The notes: generated from the sequence alone by a model not told the origin. A stretch of 17,944 bases of DNA from an uncultured Clostridia bacterium (GCA_944393455.1 CALYAH010000069.1:1-17944), one strand, 5' to 3'; shown: positions 1 to 7,021, counted from the first letter of the stretch. Made by a program: numbers and translations.

Positions 1-86
1 GGATATCCTTGTGTCATTATTTGTTTTTCAATAAACTTTAATATTGCTTTCTCTCTTTTATTTAATTCTGGTTTCTTTCTAGGCAT
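1..86 (-). CDS. lexA: LexA repressor, N-terminal fragment (runs off the window)
   Basis: The reading frame starts with ATG at 84-86 and stays open to the window edge, giving 28 complete codons: MPRKKPELNKREKAILKFIE, then KQIMTQGY and a partial Pro codon. The pattern of basic start, KREKAILKFIEKQI and the QGYP turn matches the first helices of the LexA winged-helix DNA-binding domain, which in Firmicutes usually continues PSVREI. LexA represses SOS DNA-repair genes and cleaves itself on RecA filaments. An AGGAG ribosome binding site lies 9 nt upstream of the ATG. A consensus sigma-A promoter with a candidate self-operator lies about 35 bp further upstream. Only the DNA-binding end is visible, so the Ser-Lys protease domain cannot be checked. 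Another small helix-turn-helix protein is possible but less likely. Confidence 0.8.
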   Translation of the reverse strand, partial: MPRKKPELNKREKAILKFIEKQIMTQGY

Positions 87-118
87 ATTGCTTCACTCCT
101 ATTTTCTTATTTGCAGTC

Positions 119-147
119 ATCATATCATACAAACAAAAAAATGTCAA
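119..147 (-). promoter_or_regulatory. sigma-A promoter of lexA
   Basis: On the minus strand TTGACA (142-147) and TATGAT (119-124) are separated by exactly 17 bp. This is a perfect -35 box and a 5/6 match to the -10 box. It points straight at lexA, with the expected start about 25 bp upstream of its ribosome binding site. A second overlapping TATGAT (124-129) has a 12-bp spacer and is not usable. Confidence 0.8.
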
Positions 148-158
148 ACATATTTTTG
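145..158. promoter_or_regulatory. candidate LexA operator overlapping the -35 box
   Basis: The minus-strand 14-mer CAAAAATATGTTTG is a palindrome with one mismatched pair. It matches the Gram-positive LexA box (CGAAC-RNRY-GTTYC type) at 11 of 14 positions by my count. It overlaps three bases of the lexA -35 box, the position expected for autorepression. The box is degenerate, so this is inference supported mainly by its position. Confidence 0.45.
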
Positions 159-338
159 ATTTTTTATGTGTTTTTTCTAATATTTTGTTACTGTTTAGAT
201 TTAATTAAAATTTATATTACCTTAAAAGACTGCATATGCGACCAAATAAGCCAAAAACCAGTGCGATTGGAGTAACTTACATTTTATTTTATATTAATAG
301 GTTGCGACACACAAGGTATTTCAAACTTAAATAAAAAT
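159..338. other. non-coding stretch, nothing recognised
   Basis: Between the lexA promoter region and the 31-bp inverted repeat I see no open frame with a ribosome binding site and no convincing RNA structure. It is AT-rich except for a slightly GC-richer patch around 235-275 and 300-315, which could be remnant sequence. Confidence 0.5.
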
Positions 339-516
339 CAATAATTAATGAAAAAATAAAAGTTATACTAGTGCAACTAAATGGACATTAGAAAATATTA
401 AATTAGCTAAATGGAGGAACCCAAATCCTTTTGGGAGGTGCCATTTAGCTAATTTTATAGTTTCTTTGTTCATGCAGGCAGCTTAAGTATAACTTTTATT
501 TTTTCATTAATTATTG
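339..516. mobile_element. 178-bp MITE-like element with 31-bp terminal inverted repeats and nested hairpin
   Basis: The left arm (339-369) and right arm (486-516) are perfect 31-bp inverted repeats, beginning CAATAATTAATG and ending AGTTATACT. Inside lies a second, independent perfect 15-bp inverted repeat (400-414 with 441-455, AAATTAGCTAAATGG), and inside that a 6-bp stem CCCAAA/TTTGGG (420-425, 430-435) with a TCCT loop. Two purine-rich 5-nt strands (AGGAA and AGGTG) form a symmetric internal loop. There is no coding capacity. I found no clear target-site duplication. It lies between the stop of spoIIQ and lexA, so it could also end spoIIQ transcription. The layout fits a non-autonomous transposable element; a structured RNA gene is the alternative. 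Confidence 0.6.
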
Positions 517-541
517 GTTTAATTTTAAATGTTATCAATTA

Positions 542-1384
542 TTACTTTATATAAATATTAGGATCGACTTGAATAGAATCTTTTAATATTTCAAAATGTA
601 AATGTGGTTCATCTGCAATTTCAAAGACCGCTGTATTTCCCACAGTTCCAATACTTTGTCCTTTTTCTACTTTTTCTCCTTCCACTACAAATTCAGAAGT
701 TAAAAGATTAGAATAAATTGTTTGGAATCCATCTTGATGTTCAATTACAATAGTAAGACCGTATCTAGGGTCATTTTTTATTGATTTTATTGTTCCTTCT
801 TCTGCTGCTTTTACTACTGTTGTTTTTTCAGCTTTTATATCAATCCCAAGATGAGTGACCCATTCTTTTAGAGTTTCAGAATAAACAAGATTATCTTTTG
901 CATATTCTTTTGAAATTTCACCATCTACTGGTTTTTGAAAACTTAATTCTTTTTTAGTTTCAGTTTCTTGTGTTGCATTTGCCTGAGTCGTTTTGTTTGT
1001 ATTGTTAGTTGATTTCGTTGTATTTGTTACTGTGTTATTTGTAGTATTCTTAGTTGTATTAGTTGTATTTGACTGATTAGTATTAGTAGTATTATTATTA
1101 CTTGCATTTTCATTTACAGAGTTAACCTCATTTTGAGATTCTTCTACTGTTTTTCCTATATCCGTGCTCGCACTCTCAGTATTCTCTGTATTATTGCCCG
1201 TTAAATTTGCCATTTGCTCTAAACTCATTGTACTATCTTTTACTTCATCTTTTAGACTCTTACTATATAGTAATAGTCCTATTAAAACAATTGTTAAAAC
1301 AACTATCCCTATAATAGAATACATAATCATTTTATCAGCTAATGATTTTCCATTATTATTTTTTACTCTTGAATTTCTTCTCAT
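542..1384 (-). CDS. spoIIQ: SpoIIQ-type M23 (LytM) peptidase, forespore membrane
   Basis: In the SpoIIQ family this forespore membrane protein meets SpoIIIAH across the engulfment septum, forming the channel that links mother cell and forespore. I start it at the ATG at 1382-1384 (280 aa), because AAGGAGG sits 5 nt upstream; the longer frame to 1453 has no such site. Residues 20-40 are one transmembrane helix, residues about 95-140 are an Asn/Thr-rich linker, and residues about 150-275 are an M23 domain. The zinc and catalytic residues look intact: HLGID (H178, D182) and HLHFE (H261, H263). B. subtilis SpoIIQ has lost its first His, while clostridial versions keep it. It lies 76 bp downstream of spoIID, a common clostridial order. 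A generic M23 endopeptidase is the alternative, but the neighbours favour SpoIIQ. Confidence 0.85.
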   Translation of the reverse strand: MRRNSRVKNNNGKSLADKMIMYSIIGIVVLTIVLIGLLLYSKSLKDEVKDSTMSLEQMANLTGNNTENTESASTDIGKTVEESQNEVNSVNENASNNNTTNTNQSNTTNTTKNTTNNTVTNTTKSTNNTNKTTQANATQETETKKELSFQKPVDGEISKEYAKDNLVYSETLKEWVTHLGIDIKAEKTTVVKAAEEGTIKSIKNDPRYGLTIVIEHQDGFQTIYSNLLTSEFVVEGEKVEKGQSIGTVGNTAVFEIADEPHLHFEILKDSIQVDPNIYIK

Positions 1385-1413
1385 ATAATCCTCCTTAAAT
1401 ACTTTATTACTAC

Positions 1414-1442
1414 AAGTATTTCCTGTTTTTAGAAGAATATAC
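1414..1442 (-). promoter_or_regulatory. candidate sigma-F/G-type promoter of spoIIQ
   Basis: In the 76-bp gap before spoIIQ the minus strand carries GTATA (1438-1442) and GGAAATACTT (1414-1423). These fit the forespore sigma-F pattern of GYATA and GGNNANANTR except at the last base. The 14-nt spacer is shorter than the usual 15-16, so this is tentative. spoIIQ is sigma-F controlled in B. subtilis. Confidence 0.35.
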
Positions 1443-1460
1443 ATTATATTCAAATATATT

Positions 1461-2477
1461 TTATAAAGAATTTATTTCTTTAATTTCCACTCCTACATAG
1501 AAATGTTTTATAATTTCTTCATAATTACTACCTTGTTTTGCCATAGTATCTGCTCCTGTTTGACTCATTCCAACTCCATGTCCATATCCTTTTACAGTAA
1601 ATTTTATTTTATCATCTTGTTTTGTTATCTCAAAATTAGCTGATCTTAATCCTAATAAAGTTCTTGTTTCTACTCCTGAAAGTTCATGATTTCCAAATTT
1701 AATAGTTTTTACTCTATTGCTGTCAGTATATTCTAATATTTTTAAGTCCTCACTATTTTCAAAATTAATTTGGATGTCTTCATATTTTGTCTTCAATTTT
1801 TCTAATAATTCTTCTTGTGTCAAAATAACTTCTGAACTATATTGTGTATAGCCTTCTTCTCCAGCTGTTTCAACTACTTGTAAATATGGTAAATTACTAC
1901 CTCCTCCCCAAACATTAACTGGAAGTTCTGTTGTTCCTCCGCTATTAGCATGAAAAAAGGCATTGATTGGTTTGTTTTCATAAGTAATAATTTTCCCCTT
2001 TGTTGTATTTACACATTCCTCTATTTTTTTCCAATTACTTTCTCTTAAATTTTCATCCCATCTAGCTAACCTATCCTCTTTTGAAACCCATGCTTGACAG
2101 CAATTAGAATCATCACATATATCTGCATTTTCATGTTTTTTATTCTGAATTTTATAAACTGTATATGTTCTTGCCACAACTGCTTGTGCTTTTAACGCTT
2201 CTATTTCAAAATCTGCTGGCATTTCTGCTGATACTACATTACATAAATAAGTGTCTAGTTCAACTTCTTCTACTTCTCCTGTTTCATGATGTAATAATTT
2301 TATTATTCCATAATTTTTATAATTATATTTTTCTTCATTGTTTTGTGCCTCGCTTGTCGCATTTAGGTTTTCCGCCTGAACATTCGAAGAAGTTTCTATG
2401 TTTCTTTTGGTCAATAGAGCCGGGAGAATAAAACAAATAAAAATGAACGCAAAAAAATAGATGAAAAATTTTTTCAA
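1461..2477 (-). CDS. spoIID: SpoIID lytic transglycosylase of engulfment
   Basis: SpoIID cleaves denuded glycan strands at the septum, working with SpoIIM and SpoIIP so that the mother-cell membrane can migrate round the forespore. The 338-aa product starts with TTG (2475-2477), preceded by GGGAGATAAGG. Residues 4-22 are a single N-terminal membrane anchor. The conserved SpoIID motifs follow: VSAEMP with the probable catalytic Glu at residue 85, KAQAVVARTY at about 96-105, a Cys-rich patch ICDDSNCC at 120-127 of the kind that binds zinc in clostridial SpoIID, FHANSGGTTE, and the C-terminal GYGHGVGMSQTGA. Only 21 bp separate it from the sigF stop, so it is probably cotranscribed with the spoIIA genes. 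B. subtilis differs: there spoIID is a separate sigma-E gene. The gene appears intact. Confidence 0.92.
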   Translation of the reverse strand: MKKFFIYFFAFIFICFILPALLTKRNIETSSNVQAENLNATSEAQNNEEKYNYKNYGIIKLLHHETGEVEEVELDTYLCNVVSAEMPADFEIEALKAQAVVARTYTVYKIQNKKHENADICDDSNCCQAWVSKEDRLARWDENLRESNWKKIEECVNTTKGKIITYENKPINAFFHANSGGTTELPVNVWGGGSNLPYLQVVETAGEEGYTQYSSEVILTQEELLEKLKTKYEDIQINFENSEDLKILEYTDSNRVKTIKFGNHELSGVETRTLLGLRSANFEITKQDDKIKFTVKGYGHGVGMSQTGADTMAKQGSNYEEIIKHFYVGVEIKEINSL

Positions 2478-2498
2478 TTTTACCTTATCTCCCTTCTC

Positions 2499-3228
2499 CT
2501 AAAAACTTAATTTCATTTTCATGTTATTTAAGATTTTTCTTTCAATTCGTGATACCTGCACTTGTGTGATTCCTAATATTTTTGCAACTTGTGCTTGTGT
2601 TTTTTCTTTAAAAAACCTTAACATGATTACTTCTTTATCCCTTTTTTCCAGCCCATCAATTAATTGGTTTATAGTTAATTTATTAGCTATTATTTCTTCT
2701 TCATCTTTTTCTGTAGAAATTTTTTCAATTAAACTAATACTATTCCCATCTTTTGCATTTGTATATGTTGCACTTTCAATAGATTCTACATTTCTTGTTG
2801 CTTCTATTGCAAGCGTAATATCTTCTTTTGAAACTTTTAATTCTTTATGTATTTCTTCTATTTCTATTTCTTTCCCTTTTTTATTTAAATATTCTCTTTG
2901 TAATTCCCTTATTTTAATTCCTAATTCTTTAATACTTCTACTTACTTTAATTGGTCCATCATCCCTGATATATCTTTTAATTTCTCCTATCATATAAGGA
3001 ACTGCATAAGTTGAAAGTTTTACCTCAAAATTAGTATCAAACCTTTTAATTGCTTTAATAAATCCCATGCATCCTATTTGATACAAATCTTCTAATTCAT
3101 AGCCTCTTCCATTAAATCTTCTTACGATACTCCAGATTAATCCGATTATTATATTTAATTAATCTTTCTAATTCAATCTTATCTCCTTTTTGGGCTTTTA
3201 TAATTGATTTCATGTCATTTTCGTACAT
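2499..3228 (-). pseudogene. sigF: sporulation sigma factor sigma-F, interrupted by a +1 frameshift
   Basis: Sigma-F is the first forespore-specific sigma factor. The frame opens at ATG 3226-3228 (MYENDMKSII...) and is conserved for 28 codons. An extra C at 3144 then shifts it into an early stop near 3114. Omitting that base joins IKYNN directly to GLIWSIVRRF, NGRGYELEDL and YQIGCMGFIKA with no gap against B. subtilis SigF, giving 242 aa. The rest is intact: region 2 (STYAVPYMIGEIKRYIRDDG), region 3 (KVSRSIKELG) and region 4 with the helix-turn-helix (AQVAKILGITQVQVSRIERK). The surviving 3' frame can be read alone only from a TTG at 3086. The context, third in a spoIIAA-spoIIAB-sigF row, makes sigma-F far more likely than sigma-G. 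The lesion may be real decay, recoding at CGG, or a sequence error. Confidence 0.88.
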
Positions 3229-3261
3229 AATTTCCCCACTTTTCTTCTTTAATCTTTAGTT

Positions 3262-3738
3262 TTAAGTCGTTGTAAGCATTTCAAATTCGTCACTATCATC
3301 TTCCTGTTTTGGTTTGATTATTTTTGACATTGTTATTTTAGTTCCTAAGCCTACAATAGACTCAACTTCCATTTTATCCATAAAACTCTCCATTATAGTA
3401 AATCCCATTCCAGATCTTTCTAAATTAGGTTTTGTAGTATATAATGGCTCTTTTGCAATTTCAATATTTTCAATTCCTTTTCCTTTGTCAGAAATTTCAA
3501 TAATAATTTCATTTTCTTTTAACTTAGCTTATATTTTTACAATACCTTGTTTCTTATCATATCCATGAATAATGCAATTAGTAACCGCCTCAGAAACTGC
3601 AGTTTTTATATCTGCTAACTCTTCAATTGTAGGGTCTAATTGTGAAGCAAATGCTGCAACAGCAATTCTTGCAAATGCCTCATTTGAAGATTTGCTAATA
3701 AACTCTAATTTCATTTCATTATTATAAATCTCTTTCAT
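3262..3738 (-). pseudogene. spoIIAB: anti-sigma-F factor SpoIIAB, interrupted by an in-frame TAA
   Basis: SpoIIAB is the GHKL-family kinase that holds sigma-F inactive and phosphorylates SpoIIAA. I start it at ATG 3736-3738 (MKEIYNNEMKLEF), which follows AAAGGAAGAAG; a frame extension to 3789 runs through a palindromic repeat and is unlikely to be translated. Residues 1-69 are intact, including the N-box EAVTN. Codon 70 (3529-3531) is TAA. The same frame then continues for 88 residues with the G1 box (DKGKGI), PLYTTKP, and the G2 box ERSGMGFTIMESFMD, up to TAA at 3262-3264. The stop replaces a residue in a beta strand before the G1 box, where relatives have Tyr or Ser, so one base change explains it. 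The stop lies before the G1 and G2 boxes, so a truncated product could not bind ATP properly. Confidence 0.88.
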
Positions 3739-3757
3739 TTTCTCTTCTTCCTTTCTC

Positions 3758-3809
3758 GTGTCCAATTGGGGACGTTTCCTTTTGGACATTTTTGTCCATT
3801 TTGGGACAC
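3758..3809. repeat. REP-like palindromic sequence between spoIIAA and spoIIAB
   Basis: This 52-bp stretch fills most of the 78-bp spoIIAA-spoIIAB gap. It begins GTGTCC and ends GGACAC, and holds a perfect TGGACA-TTTT-TGTCCA hairpin (3783-3798) and GTCC-aattg-GGGAC (3760-3772). Such nested GGAC/GTCC palindromes resemble REP sequences mobilised by Y1-type (RAYT) transposases. That link is inference; no transposase lies in this window. Confidence 0.55.
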
Positions 3810-3816
3810 TTCCTAC

Positions 3817-4131
3817 TTAATATAAATTTGTTACTGATATCAATTTTAAAATTCCGCTCATTTCAAATATCTTTTTTACACTTTGTGTTAGATTACTTAC
3901 TTCTAATTTCGCTCCTAACATTCTTGCAAATTTATACCTACCTATTATTAAACCTATTCCTGCACTGTCCATAAAAGTGACAGAATCAAAATCAAATATA
4001 ACTTTTTTAGGCATATATCTTTCCATTTCATAATCCGCTTTCCTCCTTATCTTTTGTACACTATAATCATCTATTTCATCTGTGATTTTAAAAACTAGAA
4101 GCTTGTCCTTTTCATAAAATTTAGATTCCAT
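3817..4131 (-). CDS. spoIIAA: anti-sigma-F factor antagonist SpoIIAA (STAS domain)
   Basis: SpoIIAA in its dephosphorylated form displaces sigma-F from SpoIIAB and so switches on forespore transcription; SpoIIAB phosphorylates it and SpoIIE reverses this. The 104-aa protein is a single STAS domain. The phospho-acceptor is Ser56 in FMDSAGIGLIIGRYK, the position of Ser58 in B. subtilis. The C-terminal helix with ILKLISV is typical. ATG 4129-4131 follows AGGAGG at 7-8 nt. It is the first gene of the spoIIA row, behind a strong promoter with Spo0A-box-like sites. Unlike the two genes after it, this one is intact as written. Confidence 0.92.
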   Translation of the reverse strand: MESKFYEKDKLLVFKITDEIDDYSVQKIRRKADYEMERYMPKKVIFDFDSVTFMDSAGIGLIIGRYKFARMLGAKLEVSNLTQSVKKIFEMSGILKLISVTNLY

Positions 4132-4160
4132 TTTATCTCCTCCTTAGTTTTTCTTTTTGT

Positions 4161-4189
4161 ATTATAATACTCTTTCCATTTTTTTCCAA
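4161..4189 (-). promoter_or_regulatory. promoter of the spoIIA operon
   Basis: On the minus strand TTGGAA (4184-4189) and a perfect TATAAT (4161-4166) are 17 bp apart, just upstream of the spoIIAA ribosome binding site. This is a sigma-A-like promoter. In B. subtilis the operon uses sigma-H, whose AGGA...GAAT pattern I do not find here. Confidence 0.65.
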
Positions 4190-4206
4190 GAGTAAAAAAT
4201 AAGAAG

Positions 4207-4250
4207 TTTTGTCGATTTAACAGAAGTCGTTGACAAAAAGCGACAAAAAA
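4207..4250. promoter_or_regulatory. cluster of Spo0A-box-like sites upstream of spoIIA
   Basis: Three sites resemble the Spo0A box (TTTTGTCGAA type): TTTTGTCGAT on the plus strand (4207-4216), and TTTTTGTCAA (4230-4239) and TTTTTTGTCG (4241-4250) on the minus strand. They lie roughly 20-60 bp upstream of the spoIIA -35 box, the usual place for an activator. Spo0A activation of spoIIA is established in Bacillus and Clostridium; binding here is inference. Confidence 0.6.
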
Positions 4251-4283
4251 ATGAGACAGATTTGCTCTGTCCCATTTGTCTCA
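4247..4283 (-). terminator. repeat-borne terminator of valS that also supplies its stop codon
   Basis: Read on the minus strand, the valS stop TGA (4281-4283) opens TGAGACAAATGGGACAGAGC and then AAATCTGTCTCA. GGGACAGA pairs with TCTGTCTC (8 bp, one G-T) around GCAAA, followed by A and a run of seven T. An alternative outer stem, TGAGACA/TGTCTCA, shares bases with it. A copy with one mismatch ends pfkA (13920-13956). Confidence 0.8.
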
Positions 4284-6941
4284 TTTTAAACTTTCTTTTA
4301 CTTTGTCTAGCATTTCTTGATATTTTGCAAGTTTTGCTTTTTCTTCTTCAATTTTTGATTGAGGAGCTTTATTTATAAATCCTGGATTAGATAACATTTT
4401 TTCGCATCTAGCTACCTCTGCTTCTAGTTTTGCTTTTTCTCCTTTTAATCTTTTTCTTTCTTCTTCTAAATCAATTAGTCCTTCTAATGGCATATATAGT
4501 TCAATACTTTCTTTGATAATATTAATCGCATTTTCTGGTATGCCTGTTTTGTCTTCTTTGATAGTTATTTTATTTCCGAATCCTAGCTTTAAGATAAACT
4601 CTTTTGCTTGCTCTATTTCTTCTTTATGTTTTTTAGTTACTATTATTAATTCTGCTTTTTTAGAAGGATGAATATTCTTGTTTGCTCTAATATTACGTAT
4701 TTCTACTATTATTTCCTTAATCTCTTCGATAACTTGCTCTTCTTTTTCAAATACAAATTCTTTTCTTATTTCAGGCCATCCCGAAATCATTAAATCTTTT
4801 TCACTGTATTTTACTAAATTGTCATATATTTCAGATGTTACAAAAGGCATAAATGGGTGTAATAATTTCATAGCTGTTCTTAAGACATGATTCAATATAT
4901 CACTTACTGCTACTTTTGTTTCTTCATCTTGGCTATATATTCTTGGTTTTACTATTTCAATATACCAATCACAAAATTCATTCCAAATAAAATTGTATAT
5001 TTTATCAATAGCAACTCCTAAATCATAGTTTTCTATGTTTCTAGTTACTTCTACTACTAATTTGTCAAGTTTATTTAATATCCATTTATCTTCTAGTTCT
5101 AATAATTCAGGATTATATTTATGAGTATCGCTATTATATACCTTATGGCAAAATTCTTTTACTTTTTCTTCATCTGGTGTATTACTTATAACAAATTTAG
5201 CTGCATTCCAAATTTTATTAGCAAAATTTGAAGCTTGTTCTAATTTTTCTGGCATATAACGAATGTCATTTCCCATTGTTGTTCCTGATAACACAGAAAA
5301 TCTTAATGCATCTGCTCCATATTCATCAATTACTTCTATTGGATCTACTCCATTTCCTAGCGTTTTTGACATTTTTCTTCCCTGGCTATCACGTACAATT
5401 CCATGAATTAATACATCGCTAAATGGTTTTTCTTTCATAGCATATAAACCTGAAAATACCATTCTTGCTACCCAGAAGAATATAATATCGTATCCAGTTA
5501 CTAGTACATTAGTTGGATAAAATGTTTTTAAGTCTTCTGCTTCTTTGTTTGGCCAACCTAATGTTGAAAATGGCCATAATGCAGAACTAAACCAGGTATC
5601 TAGGGTATCTGGGTCTTGATGTAATTTTGTTGAACCGCATTTTTCACATTTTTCTAGTTTTGCTTTTGCTACATTAATATGTCCACATTCTTCACAATAA
5701 TAAGCTGGTATTTGGTGACCCCACCATAATTGTCTTGATATACACCAATCTTGAATATTTTCCATCCAATTAAAATAGGTTTTTTCATATCTTTTTGGTA
5801 TAAACTTAACATCATCATTTCTAACAGCTTCAATAGCAGGTTTTGCTAATTCTTTCATTTTTACAAACCATTGCTCTGAAACACGTGGCTCTATTGTTGT
5901 TTTACATCTTTCACATTTTCCAACATTATGTGTGTAATCTTCAATTGAAACTAAAGCACCTAACTCTTCTAGTTTTTTTACTATAATTGGTCTTGCTTCT
6001 ATTGCAGTCATACCTTTTACTTCTGGCATTAAATCTTTCATAATGCATTTGTCATCAAATACTTCAATAAGTTCTAAATTATGTTTTAGACCTGCTTGGT
6101 AATCATTTGGATCATGTGCTGGTGTAATTTTTACACAACCTGTTCCAAATTCTTTTTCTACAAATTCATCTGCTATAATAGGTATTTCACGGTTTACAAT
6201 AGGTAAAATACATACTTTTCCAACAATATCTTTATATCTTTCATCATCTGGATGTACAGCAACGGCTGTGTCCCCAAGCATTGTCTCTGGTCTTGTAGTA
6301 GCAACTTCAATAAATTTGTCTTCTCCCTTAATTTGATATCTTAAATGCCATAAATGTGAATCTTCTTCTTTATATTCAACTTCTGCATCCGAAATTGCTG
6401 TATGACAGTTTGGACACCAGTTTACCATTCTTGTTCCTTTATAGATATACCCTTGGTTATATAGATTTACAAATTCCTCTAAAACAGCATCAGATAGACC
6501 TTCGTCCAATGTAAATCTTCTTCTATCCCAATCACAAGAACAACCTAGTTTTCTTTGTTGTTCCTGAATAGTACCACCATATAACCTTGTCCAATCCCAT
6601 GCTTCTTCTAAAAACTTTTCTCTTCCTAAATCTTGCTTAGTTTTTCCTTCTGCTTTTAACTTTTGAACAACTTTCATTTCAGTTGAAATAGAAGAATGGT
6701 CTGAACCAGGAAGCCATAATGTATTATATCCTTGCATTCTTTTAAAACGAATTAAAATATCTTGAATTGTATCATCTAAGGCATGTCCCATATGTAATTT
6801 GCCTGTTACATTTGGAGGTGGCATCATAATACAAAAACTTTCTTTTGTCTTATCCATGCTTGGTTTAAAATATCCCTTTTCCTCCCATTCTTTATACAAT
6901 TTGTCTTCGAAATCTTTTGGATTATACTTTTCTTTTAACAT
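4281..6941 (-). CDS. valS: valine-tRNA ligase
   Basis: This class I synthetase charges tRNA-Val with valine in the cytoplasm. The 886-aa length is normal. The ATP-binding HIGH-type motif is PPPNVTGKLHMGHA (residues 41-54), and the KMSKS-type loop is KMSKT at about 523-527. The editing (CP1) domain lies between them with the TTRPETMLGD signature, and zinc-type Cys pairs (CEECG, CEKCG) follow before the KMSKT loop. DWCISRQLWWGH and the Trp/Tyr-rich DALRF region are typical of ValRS. The last 70 residues form the charged coiled-coil tRNA-binding arm. ATG 6939-6941 follows AAGGAGG. The leader carries a T-box riboswitch, so expression should rise when uncharged tRNA-Val accumulates. The stop codon is embedded in a repeat terminator. 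Confidence 0.97.
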   Translation of the reverse strand: MLKEKYNPKDFEDKLYKEWEEKGYFKPSMDKTKESFCIMMPPPNVTGKLHMGHALDDTIQDILIRFKRMQGYNTLWLPGSDHSSISTEMKVVQKLKAEGKTKQDLGREKFLEEAWDWTRLYGGTIQEQQRKLGCSCDWDRRRFTLDEGLSDAVLEEFVNLYNQGYIYKGTRMVNWCPNCHTAISDAEVEYKEEDSHLWHLRYQIKGEDKFIEVATTRPETMLGDTAVAVHPDDERYKDIVGKVCILPIVNREIPIIADEFVEKEFGTGCVKITPAHDPNDYQAGLKHNLELIEVFDDKCIMKDLMPEVKGMTAIEARPIIVKKLEELGALVSIEDYTHNVGKCERCKTTIEPRVSEQWFVKMKELAKPAIEAVRNDDVKFIPKRYEKTYFNWMENIQDWCISRQLWWGHQIPAYYCEECGHINVAKAKLEKCEKCGSTKLHQDPDTLDTWFSSALWPFSTLGWPNKEAEDLKTFYPTNVLVTGYDIIFFWVARMVFSGLYAMKEKPFSDVLIHGIVRDSQGRKMSKTLGNGVDPIEVIDEYGADALRFSVLSGTTMGNDIRYMPEKLEQASNFANKIWNAAKFVISNTPDEEKVKEFCHKVYNSDTHKYNPELLELEDKWILNKLDKLVVEVTRNIENYDLGVAIDKIYNFIWNEFCDWYIEIVKPRIYSQDEETKVAVSDILNHVLRTAMKLLHPFMPFVTSEIYDNLVKYSEKDLMISGWPEIRKEFVFEKEEQVIEEIKEIIVEIRNIRANKNIHPSKKAELIIVTKKHKEEIEQAKEFILKLGFGNKITIKEDKTGIPENAINIIKESIELYMPLEGLIDLEEERKRLKGEKAKLEAEVARCEKMLSNPGFINKAPQSKIEEEKAKLAKYQEMLDKVKESLK

Positions 6942-6985
6942 AAAACTTCCTCCTTAAATTATTTTTGATGTTTTTTGTGTTTTTT

Positions 6986-7021
6986 GGGACGGAGCAAAAA
7001 AACATCTTTTTTATTTGCTCC
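6986..7021. repeat. GGGACGGAG-family repeat with hairpin in the valS leader
   Basis: Positions 6986-7006 read GGGACGGAGC, seven A, then ATC-containing CATC: the core of a dispersed repeat seen again at 7449-7469 and, with T for C, at 8977-8997 and 9084-9104 (inverted). Here GGAGCAAA (6991-6998) also pairs with TTTGCTCC (7014-7021), giving an 8-bp hairpin between the T-box terminator and the valS start. Confidence 0.7.

Noticed and set aside
400..455. Known riboswitch (c-di-AMP, SAM or THF type) in the nested hairpin
   Set aside because: None of the conserved cores I know for those classes are present, and the structure sits inside perfect 31-bp inverted repeats.
3739..3789. N-terminal extension of SpoIIAB from an ATG at 3789
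   Set aside because: The extension is translated from the palindromic repeat and the ribosome binding site; the SpoIIAB family starts close to MKEIYNNEM, which has its own site.
4161..4250. Sigma-H promoter for spoIIA
   Set aside because: I could not find an AGGA-type -35 with a GAAT-type -10 at proper spacing; the sigma-A-like boxes fit better.
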